Assembly: GCA_947454585.1 (NCBI GenBank)
Contig: CANGML010000137.1
Span: 1-5,256, forward strand
DNA length: 5,256 nt
Source: Comamonadaceae bacterium
GTDB taxonomy: Bacteria > Pseudomonadota > Gammaproteobacteria > Burkholderiales > Burkholderiaceae_C
Direction: 5' to 3'
The position numbers and the translations under genes are program-made. The notes below the pieces were generated by a model, which searched no databases, was not told the DNA's origin, and worked only from the letters and a program-made list of their open reading frames with translations. Each line of letters opens with the position of its first letter. Position 1 is the first letter of the stretch. This document shows, one piece after another, positions 1 through 5,256 of this stretch.

Positions 1-9
1 CCTGGCTCT

Positions 10-789
10 TCACATGCGCAGGCAGCGCCATGCGATCGGCACAAAGTCTGCCTTACCCAAAGTGGGGCGCGTGAGCCGATGGTGGTCGATGTCAGCGGGG
101 CGTCGGTCCAGTTTGTCCAAGATACGCAAGCCCCCTTGCACCATGGCACGAAGCTCCCATCCTGCGCGACCTGCGACGTGGTGAACCAAGGGCGCACCCT
201 GCTGCATCAACGCTCGCGCAAAGCGCAATTCATCTTCCAGCTGATGGCCTTCTGGCAAGTAGTCCCTGCCACGGCGAAGGTCCTCGGCACGGTCTTGCCA
301 GAAGTTGATAAGTTGCAAGGCCGTGCAAATGGCATCGCTTTGTGCCAGCGCTGTGTCGTCAGTCACGCCATACAAATGCAGCATCAAACGGCCCACGGGG
401 TTGGCCGATCGACGGCAGTAATCCAATAACGCGGCCCGATCTTTGTAGCCCTGGCCTACGCGGGTGAAAACCACGTCTTGCTCAAAGGCGTCAAGCAAGT
501 CAAACAAGGGTTGCGCAGGAAGATGGTGGGTGGCAATCGCTTGACGCAAAGGGCCAAAGATGCGGGGCCATCGAACACTGGTGGCGCCCTTTGGGGTAAA
601 GCAGTTTTGAAGATCAGCGCGGAACTCCCCCAAGTCGTCGAGCCGGTGATGGGCTGGCTCGTGACCTTCATCGGCGATGTCATCTGCGGTGCGGGCAAAG
701 TAATAGAGCGCTTGCACGGCGGGTCGCAAGCGGGCAGGGCATAGCCAAGACGCGACGGGAAAGTTTTCGTAATGGTCAATGTTGGACAT
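10..789 (-). CDS. hpnC: HpnC, squalene/hydroxysqualene synthase family protein
   Basis: This 259-residue all-alpha trans-isoprenyl-diphosphate synthase family enzyme is probably cytosolic or membrane-associated. In the known HpnCDE route, HpnD makes presqualene diphosphate from two farnesyl diphosphates, HpnC converts it to hydroxysqualene, and HpnE reduces that to squalene for hopanoid synthesis. The N-terminus carries the HpnC hallmark HYENFPVAS (residues 6-14), which separates it from HpnD. The first Asp-rich Mg-diphosphate motif is DDIAD (36-40). The second is NFWQDRAED (162-170), followed by GRDYLPEG. The substrate-pocket segment YCRRSANPVGRLML lies at 124-137. Both metal motifs are intact, so the enzyme should be active. 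The length is slightly below the family's usual 270-290. The ATG at 789 places the HpnC hallmark correctly at the N-terminus, although the ribosome binding site is weak. The stop (TGA, 12-10) overlaps a GTG at 13-11 that could start a next gene such as hpnD, but only four codons are visible. Confidence 0.9.
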   Translation of the reverse strand: MSNIDHYENFPVASWLCPARLRPAVQALYYFARTADDIADEGHEPAHHRLDDLGEFRADLQNCFTPKGATSVRWPRIFGPLRQAIATHHLPAQPLFDLLDAFEQDVVFTRVGQGYKDRAALLDYCRRSANPVGRLMLHLYGVTDDTALAQSDAICTALQLINFWQDRAEDLRRGRDYLPEGHQLEDELRFARALMQQGAPLVHHVAGRAGWELRAMVQGGLRILDKLDRRPADIDHHRLTRPTLGKADFVPIAWRCLRM

Positions 790-843
790 GAAGCTCTATT
801 GTCGTTCCCCACTTGCGCACCAAGTTTTAAACAGATCGGGTAC

Positions 844-867
844 ATTAATAACCGATTGGTCATTAGT
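844..867. promoter_or_regulatory. Candidate operator: imperfect inverted repeat in divergent intergenic region
   Basis: Two 10-base arms, ATTAATAACC (844-853) and GGTCATTAGT (858-867), flank the spacer GATT and match as an inverted repeat at 8 of 10 positions. The innermost core is ACC-GATT-GGT. An overlapping perfect 9-base palindrome, ATTAGTAAT, lies at 862-870. The repeat sits between the divergent starts of hpnC (789) and the RND adaptor gene (883), within an unusually AT-rich 93-bp gap. Its size and position suit a dimeric repressor such as the TetR-family proteins that often control RND pumps, but that is inference and no regulator gene is in the window. I could not place a convincing sigma-70 -35/-10 pair in either direction in this gap. 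Confidence 0.4.
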
Positions 868-882
868 AATTTTCGGAACTTT

Positions 883-1974
883 ATGTTGACGCACAAACCC
901 CTATCAAGCCAGCTTCTTTTCCTGTTGATGGGCCTCGCCCTCTTGAGTGGATGTAGCAAAGCGCCGCCCGAGCCCGATCCCATTCGTGCGGTCAAAGTGG
1001 TGACCATTGGGGCGTCAGCCAGTGGCTTTGATCGCGAGTTCTCAGGGGAAGTGCGGGCGCGCGTGGAGTCCGCTTTGAGTTTTCGTGTGCCGGGCAAGTT
1101 GGTCAACCGACCTGCCGAGTTGGGGCAGCGGGTGCAAGCAGGGCAGTTGCTGGCGCAGATCGATCCGCAGGATTACCGGGTCACAGCTGATGCAGCAGCA
1201 GCCCAGTTGATCGCGGCGCAAAGCAACCGCGATGTGGCGGCCGCAGATTTGAAGCGTTACCAAGGCCTGTTTGACCAAGGGTTTATCAGCGCTGCCGAAC
1301 TAGAGCGTCGCCAAGCCAATGACAAGTCCGCCCAAGCCCAGTGGCGTCAAGCCCAAGCGCAAAACACGGTCCAGGGCAACCAATCCCAGTACACGCAGTT
1401 GCTGGCCGATGGCGCGGGAGTGATCACCGCCATCGATGCCTCTGCGGGGCAGGTGGTGGCTGCCGGGCAGCCCGTGGTGCGTTTGGCACTAGAGGGGCCG
1501 CGTGATGTGGTGTTTTCAGTCGCAGAGGACAAATTGGCGACTTTGAAAACGGGCAGCTTAGTGGATGTCCGCCAGTGGAGTGATGGCAAAACCTATGAAG
1601 CCAAAGTGCGTGACGTATCCGCCAGCGCCGACAGCGTGACGCGCACTTTCGTGGTCAAAGCGGCGTTGCCCAAAGAGGCTGACCCCGTGTTGGGTACCAC
1701 TGTCACCGTGCGTTTGCGTGGGTCGACGAACGGCGACAAGCCGCGCATCAAACTGCCCACCAGCGCCCTGCGCACAGAGGCGGGCGCGACCTCGGTATGG
1801 GTGTTGGACACGGCCACCATGACCGTCAAAGCCCAAGCGATTGAGGTCACCACTGCGGATGGCAACGAGGCCGTGATCAACAAGGGTTTGCAAAACGGCG
1901 ACCAAGTGGTGGTCTCGGGGGTGCATGTGCTGACGCCGGGACAAAAAGTGTCGATCTTTGGCGCGGCGAAGTGA
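883..1974 (+). CDS. RND efflux periplasmic adaptor (membrane fusion protein), lipoprotein
   Basis: This 363-residue adaptor links an inner-membrane RND pump to an outer-membrane channel across the periplasm. The start is taken at the ATG at 883, not the upstream in-frame ATG at 772, because only 883 gives a clean lipoprotein signal peptide: K5, a hydrophobic run at about 11-21 and the lipobox LSGC with Cys24 as the lipidated residue. A weak CGGAA lies 4 bases upstream. Domains in order: first half of the lipoyl/barrel-sandwich domain at about 61-98 (FRVPGKLVN, GQRVQAGQLLAQIDPQDY), an Ala/Gln-rich alpha-hairpin at about 101-170, second lipoyl half at about 174-202 (GVITAIDASAGQVVAAGQPV), beta-barrel at about 207-280, and a membrane-proximal domain at about 288-363. 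The layout and length are typical of AcrA/MexA-type adaptors. It is followed after 7 bases by its transporter gene. The substrate cannot be told from sequence. Confidence 0.93.
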   Translation: MLTHKPLSSQLLFLLMGLALLSGCSKAPPEPDPIRAVKVVTIGASASGFDREFSGEVRARVESALSFRVPGKLVNRPAELGQRVQAGQLLAQIDPQDYRVTADAAAAQLIAAQSNRDVAAADLKRYQGLFDQGFISAAELERRQANDKSAQAQWRQAQAQNTVQGNQSQYTQLLADGAGVITAIDASAGQVVAAGQPVVRLALEGPRDVVFSVAEDKLATLKTGSLVDVRQWSDGKTYEAKVRDVSASADSVTRTFVVKAALPKEADPVLGTTVTVRLRGSTNGDKPRIKLPTSALRTEAGATSVWVLDTATMTVKAQAIEVTTADGNEAVINKGLQNGDQVVVSGVHVLTPGQKVSIFGAAK

Positions 1975-1980
1975 GGTGAG
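1973..1980 (+). promoter_or_regulatory. Ribosome binding site deciding a GTG start for the RND gene
   Basis: GAGGTGAG overlaps the adaptor stop codon (TGA, 1972-1974) and lies just upstream of GTG at 1982. It is the best Shine-Dalgarno match near the start of the transporter gene and favours GTG 1982 over the in-frame TTG at 1958 and GTG at 1976. Its overlap with the preceding stop suggests translational coupling of adaptor and pump. The spacing from GAGGT to GTG is 4 bases, which is on the short side. Confidence 0.6.
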
Positions 1981-1981
1981 C

Positions 1982-4900
1982 GTGGACAAGTTCAACCTTT
2001 CCAAATGGGCGCTCGACCATCCCGCGCTCACGCGTTATCTGATGGTGGTGTTGATGGTGTTGGGCATCGCGTCCTACTTTCAACTGGGCCAAGACGAAGA
2101 CCCGCCGTTCACATTTCGCGCCATGGTGGTGCGCACGTATTGGCCGGGCGCCACCGCGCAGCAAGTCGCCGAGCAGGTGACGGATAAGCTCGAGCGCACC
2201 CTGCAAGAAGTGCCCTATGCCGACAAGATCCGCAGCTACTCCAAGCCGGGTGAATCGCAAATCATTTTCCAGATCAAGGACTCCTCCAAGCCCGCTGACG
2301 TGCCCAATGTGTGGTACTCGGTGCGTAAAAAAATTGGTGACATTCGTTACACCTTGCCGCAGGGCGTGCAGGGGCCCTTCTTCAACGATGAGTTCGGTGA
2401 TGTGTTTGGCGTGATCTACGCCCTCAATGCGCCGGGCTTCAACCCTGCCGAGGTGAAGAAGTTTGCCGACGATGTGCGCCAACAACTTTTACGCGTTAAA
2501 GACGTGGCCAAGGTCGAACAGTTTGGCGTGCAAGACGAAAAGATCTACATCGAAATTCCGCAAAAACGACTGGTGCAACTGGGGCTGGACCTAGGCGCCG
2601 TGTTGGCCCAGTTGGGCCAAGAGAATGCGGTTGAAAACGCAGGTACCGTGCAGTCGCCCTTGGATGTGTTGCAGGTCCGCATTGAGGGGCAGTTTGAAAC
2701 CGAAGAACAGCTGCGCGCCATGCCCATTCGAGGCAGCTCCGGTCAGCAAGTCAAGCTGGGCGATATCGCGACCGTCAAGCGCGGCTATGTCGAACCTGCC
2801 GTCGTGAAAGTGCATCACCAAGGCCAGCCCGTGATAGCGCTGGGCGTGTCCATGGCCAAAGGCGGCGACATCATTGCCTTAGGCCATGCGCTGGAAGTGG
2901 CCACTGCCCGTATCGAAAAGACATTACCAGCCGGCGTCACCTTAGAGCAAGTGCAAGACCAGCCCAAGTCGGTGTCTAAGTCGGTGGGCGAGTTTGTGCG
3001 TGTGCTGATTGAGGCGGTGCTGATTGTGTTGGTGGTCAGCTTTGTGGCGCTGGGTTTGCACAAGGGCGGGCGTTACGGTTGGTATGTCGATATACGCCCG
3101 GGTTTGGTGGTGGCGATCACGATTCCCTTGGTGTTGGCCATGACGTTTTTGGCCATGAATTATTGGGGTATTGGGCTGCACAAAATTTCCCTCGGCTCGC
3201 TCATCATCGCCTTGGGCTTGTTGGTGGACGACGCCATCATTGCGGTGGAGATGATGGTGCGCAAAATGGAAGAGGGCTACGACCGTGTGCGAGCCGCAAC
3301 GTTTGCCTATGAAGTCACCGCGATGCCGATGTTGACCGGCACGCTGATCACCGCGGCGGGCTTCTTGCCGATTGGCATGGCGAAGTCCACCGTGGGTGAA
3401 TACACCTTTGCTATTTTTGCGGTCACGGTGATTGCCTTGGTGTTGAGCTGGATTGTGTCGGTGTACTTTGTGCCGTACCTCGGAACCTGGCTGCTGAAGG
3501 ACAAGCCCGTAAGCGCGCAGGGCGGTGCACATGAGTTGTTTGACAGCCCTTTTTACAACCACTTCCGACGCGCAGTGACTTGGTGTGTGGAGTACCGCTG
3601 GCAGGCCATCGGCCTCACGGTGTTGTTATTCGCGCTGGGCATTGTGGGCATGGGGCGCGTGCAACAGCAGTTCTTCCCAGACTCAGCCAGACCGGAAATA
3701 TTGGTGGATTTGTGGTTTCCAGAAGGGACATCCTTCAAGGCGAATGAGGCCATCACCCAAGCGGTAGAGCAGCGCCTGCTCAAAGAAGCCGGCGTTCAAA
3801 CGGTCAGCACGTGGATAGGTTCAGGTGCACCGCGTTTTTACTTGCCGCTCGATCAAGTGTTTCCACAATCCAACGTGTCGCAGTTGATCGTGGTGCCCGA
3901 GGATTTGAAGTACCGTGAATCCTTGCGCTTGGCATGGCCAGCCATGCTGGCCCAGGAGTTCCCTGAGGCACGCGCCCGTGTTAAGTTGTTACCTAACGGG
4001 CCACCCGTGCCTTATCCGGTGCAGTTTCGCGTGGTCGGGGCGGATCCGCATGTGCTGCGTTTACGTGCCGATGAAGTCAAGGCGCTGATGCGCACGAACC
4101 CCGCGACCCGGGGCACCAACGATAACTGGAATGAAAACGTCAAGGTCATCAGCTTTGACATTGACCAAGCCAAGGCGCGTCAACTCGGTGTCACCAGTCA
4201 ATCGATTGCCCAAGCCTTGCGTACCTTGCTGGTGGGCTCAACTGTCGAGCAGTTTCGCGAGGACAACAAACTCATCGACATCGTTCTTCGTCAGCCCCTT
4301 GAAGAGCGTGATGCCATCACCGATCTTGGCAATGCCTATGTCCCCACCAGTTCAGGACGCATGATTCCGTTGACGCAAATTGCCAAGCCGATATTTACTT
4401 GGGAACCCGGTGTGATGTGGCGTGAAGGGCGTGAATACGCGATCACCGTGCAGTGCGACATCATCGAAGGTTTGCAAGGGGCCACGGTCACACAACAGTT
4501 GTTACCTGAGCTCAAAAAGTTGGAGTTGCAATGGGCGCAACAAGGTCAGTCCAGTTATCGAATCGAGGTCGCCGGAGCGGTGGAGGAAAGCTCTAAGGGC
4601 TCGAGCTCGATTTCAGCGGGCATGCCGGTCATGCTGTTCATCACCTTCACCTTGTTGATGTTGCAGCTGCAGAGTTTTAGCCGCGCTATGTTGGTGTTTT
4701 TGACGGGCCCTTTGGGCTTGGCCGGTGTGGCGGGTGCTTTGTTGGTCTTGAATCGGCCCTTTGGCTTTGTGGCCTTACTGGGGGTGATCGCGTTGATGGG
4801 CATGATCCAGCGTAATTCGGTCATCTTGATTGACCAGATCGAGCAAGACCGCGCCGAGGGTGTACCCGCTTGGGAGGCGATCGTGGAGTCCGCCGTGCGC

Positions 4901-5098
4901 CGATTGCGCCCGATTGTGCTGACAGCGGCAGCAGCCGTGCTGGCCATGATCCCGCTCACACGCAGCGTTTTTTGGGGGCCGATGGCGGTCGCCATCATGG
5001 GCGGGCTGATGGTGGCCACTGTTCTGACGCTGCTTGCCTTGCCCGCCATGTACGCGGCGTGGTTTAAGGTCGAAAAGCCGTCTAAAATGACCAGTTGA
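1982..5098 (+). CDS. RND efflux transporter, inner-membrane permease subunit (TriC-like)
   Basis: This 1038-residue protein is a full-length resistance-nodulation-division (AcrB-superfamily) proton antiporter, expected to work as a trimer that captures substrates from the periplasm or outer leaflet. From GTG 1982 it begins with FNLSKWALDHPALTRYLM leading into TM1 (about 18-34). A periplasmic porter domain follows (GQDEDPPFTFRAMVVRTYWPG, from about residue 36), then TM2-TM6 (about 337-502), TM7 (about 540-558), a second porter domain, and TM8-TM12 (about 878-1024). The proton-relay Asp pair is present in TM4 (LLVDDAII, D416/D417), and TM11 has RLRPIVLT with Thr981 matching AcrB T978. The position matching AcrB K940 in TM10 is Arg944 (IQRNSVILID). 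The wording resembles the TriC branch of RND pumps more than AcrB or MexB, from memory of the families. Heavy-metal (CusA-type) features are not evident. Substrates are unknown. It is the last gene of the two-gene operon and no outer-membrane channel gene follows. Confidence 0.93.
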   Translation: MDKFNLSKWALDHPALTRYLMVVLMVLGIASYFQLGQDEDPPFTFRAMVVRTYWPGATAQQVAEQVTDKLERTLQEVPYADKIRSYSKPGESQIIFQIKDSSKPADVPNVWYSVRKKIGDIRYTLPQGVQGPFFNDEFGDVFGVIYALNAPGFNPAEVKKFADDVRQQLLRVKDVAKVEQFGVQDEKIYIEIPQKRLVQLGLDLGAVLAQLGQENAVENAGTVQSPLDVLQVRIEGQFETEEQLRAMPIRGSSGQQVKLGDIATVKRGYVEPAVVKVHHQGQPVIALGVSMAKGGDIIALGHALEVATARIEKTLPAGVTLEQVQDQPKSVSKSVGEFVRVLIEAVLIVLVVSFVALGLHKGGRYGWYVDIRPGLVVAITIPLVLAMTFLAMNYWGIGLHKISLGSLIIALGLLVDDAIIAVEMMVRKMEEGYDRVRAATFAYEVTAMPMLTGTLITAAGFLPIGMAKSTVGEYTFAIFAVTVIALVLSWIVSVYFVPYLGTWLLKDKPVSAQGGAHELFDSPFYNHFRRAVTWCVEYRWQAIGLTVLLFALGIVGMGRVQQQFFPDSARPEILVDLWFPEGTSFKANEAITQAVEQRLLKEAGVQTVSTWIGSGAPRFYLPLDQVFPQSNVSQLIVVPEDLKYRESLRLAWPAMLAQEFPEARARVKLLPNGPPVPYPVQFRVVGADPHVLRLRADEVKALMRTNPATRGTNDNWNENVKVISFDIDQAKARQLGVTSQSIAQALRTLLVGSTVEQFREDNKLIDIVLRQPLEERDAITDLGNAYVPTSSGRMIPLTQIAKPIFTWEPGVMWREGREYAITVQCDIIEGLQGATVTQQLLPELKKLELQWAQQGQSSYRIEVAGAVEESSKGSSSISAGMPVMLFITFTLLMLQLQSFSRAMLVFLTGPLGLAGVAGALLVLNRPFGFVALLGVIALMGMIQRNSVILIDQIEQDRAEGVPAWEAIVESAVRRLRPIVLTAAAAVLAMIPLTRSVFWGPMAVAIMGGLMVATVLTLLALPAMYAAWFKVEKPSKMTS

Positions 5099-5107
5099 CC
5101 GATTTCA

Positions 5108-5145
5108 AACGGGTGGTCTTGTCAGACCACCCGTTGTTATTTAAA
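5108..5145 (+). terminator. Intrinsic (Rho-independent) terminator of the RND operon
   Basis: A perfect 12-bp stem pairs AACGGGTGGTCT (5108-5119) with AGACCACCCGTT (5124-5135) around the 4-base loop TGTC, followed by the T-rich tract GTTATTT. It begins 9 bases after the transporter stop codon and ends just before the tRNA gene, so it should end the efflux operon transcript. The upstream side has only a short A run, so strong termination in the reverse direction is less likely. Confidence 0.88.
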
Positions 5146-5149
5146 ACCC

Positions 5150-5236
5150 GCGCGGGTGGCGAAATTGGTAGACGCACCAGGTTTAGGTCCTGACGTCCGC
5201 AAGGATGTGCGGGTTCGAGTCCCGCCCCGCGCACCA
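5150..5236 (+). tRNA. tRNA-Leu (anticodon UAG)
   Basis: This 87-base class II tRNA reads CUN leucine codons. Acceptor stem GCGCGGG (5150-5156) pairs perfectly with CCCGCGC (5226-5232), then discriminator A and an encoded CCA (5234-5236). The D-arm has GCG/CGC with the GG pair of the D-loop. The anticodon loop is TTTAGGT (5182-5188), giving TAG at 5184-5186. The long variable arm has a 5-bp stem with one G-T pair around loop GCAA (5194-5207), as expected for Leu. The T-arm is GCGGG/CCCGC with loop TTCGAGT. The outermost anticodon-stem pair (C5177, A5193) is a C-A mismatch; the rest of the stem pairs. The body closely matches E. coli leucine tRNA of the same anticodon. No promoter of its own is obvious in the 51 bases upstream. 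Confidence 0.97.
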
Positions 5237-5256
5237 CTTGATTGAAGCAATGTGGC

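Noticed and set aside
1..13. Start of a next minus-strand gene (GTG at 13-11 overlapping the hpnC stop), possibly hpnD
   Set aside because: Only four codons are inside the window, no clear ribosome binding site precedes it, and the residues do not match a known HpnD N-terminus, so it cannot be supported as a feature.
772..882. Upstream in-frame ATG at 772 as start of the adaptor gene
   Set aside because: It would add 37 residues in front of a clear lipoprotein signal peptide, overlap the hpnC start and run through the AT-rich control region.
456..1106. Minus-strand open frame of 216 codons across the hpnC start and adaptor gene
   Set aside because: It overlaps hpnC and the control region, has no recognisable domain or ribosome binding site, and is explained as a shadow of GC-rich coding sequence.
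1958..1981. TTG at 1958 or GTG at 1976 as start of the RND gene
   Set aside because: Neither has a Shine-Dalgarno as good as GAGGTGAG before GTG 1982, and RND proteins of this kind begin close to the FNLSKWAL segment.
2942..3562. Minus-strand open frame of 206 codons inside the RND gene
   Set aside because: The His/Gln/Arg-rich product without domains is typical of the antisense frame of membrane-segment codons; the sense frame is a well conserved RND protein.
4555..5049. Minus-strand open frame of 164 codons inside the 3' part of the RND gene
   Set aside because: Low-complexity Ser/Thr/Ala/Lys composition antisense to TM8-TM12, with no sign of independent coding.
5119..5147. Promoter for the tRNA: TTGTCA (5119-5124) with TTTAAA or TAAAAC downstream
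   Set aside because: The -35-like hexamer lies in the terminator loop, and either -10 would place the transcription start inside the tRNA.
5147..5156. Perfect palindrome CCCGCGCGGG at the 5' end of the tRNA
   Set aside because: Most of it is simply the acceptor-stem sequence; three leader Cs make it palindromic, probably by chance.
5237..5256. Possible ATG at 5250 as a new gene start, or a tRNA-associated attachment site
   Set aside because: Only 20 bases remain in the window, with no repeat of the tRNA 3' end and no supportable reading frame.

Overview
The window looks like chromosomal DNA of a betaproteobacterium, most likely from the Burkholderiales and plausibly Comamonadaceae-like. The reasons are moderately high GC by eye, an hpnC-type hopanoid-lineage gene, an RND pump with wording typical of that group, and a tRNA-Leu(UAG) with a G/C-rich acceptor stem. 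This assignment rests on recognition, not on a database search.

Layout: (1) 10-789, minus strand, is hpnC, a squalene/hydroxysqualene synthase family enzyme whose transcript runs off the left edge. (2) 790-882 is a short, AT-rich divergent intergenic region carrying an imperfect inverted repeat that looks like a regulator binding site. (3) 883-1974, plus strand, encodes a lipoprotein periplasmic adaptor (membrane fusion protein). (4) 1982-5098, plus strand, encodes a full-length RND inner-membrane transporter that resembles TriC. Its ribosome binding site overlaps the adaptor stop codon. (5) 5108-5145 is a strong intrinsic terminator. (6) 5150-5236 is a complete tRNA-Leu (anticodon UAG) with its CCA end encoded. 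No gap without a gene exceeds 100 bases.

Working together: the adaptor and the RND protein form a two-gene operon for a proton-driven efflux pump. An outer-membrane channel is not encoded here and must come from elsewhere, beyond the window or from a shared TolC-like protein. Back to back with it, hpnC starts a leftward unit that probably makes squalene for hopanoids. The two units share one 93-bp control region, so co-regulation of membrane-lipid synthesis and efflux is possible but unproven.

I see no mobile element, CRISPR array, phage gene or clearly undescribed system. The points most worth a second look are the shared control region, the Arg in place of the usual TM10 Lys in the pump, and the tight packing of a terminator against the tRNA gene.
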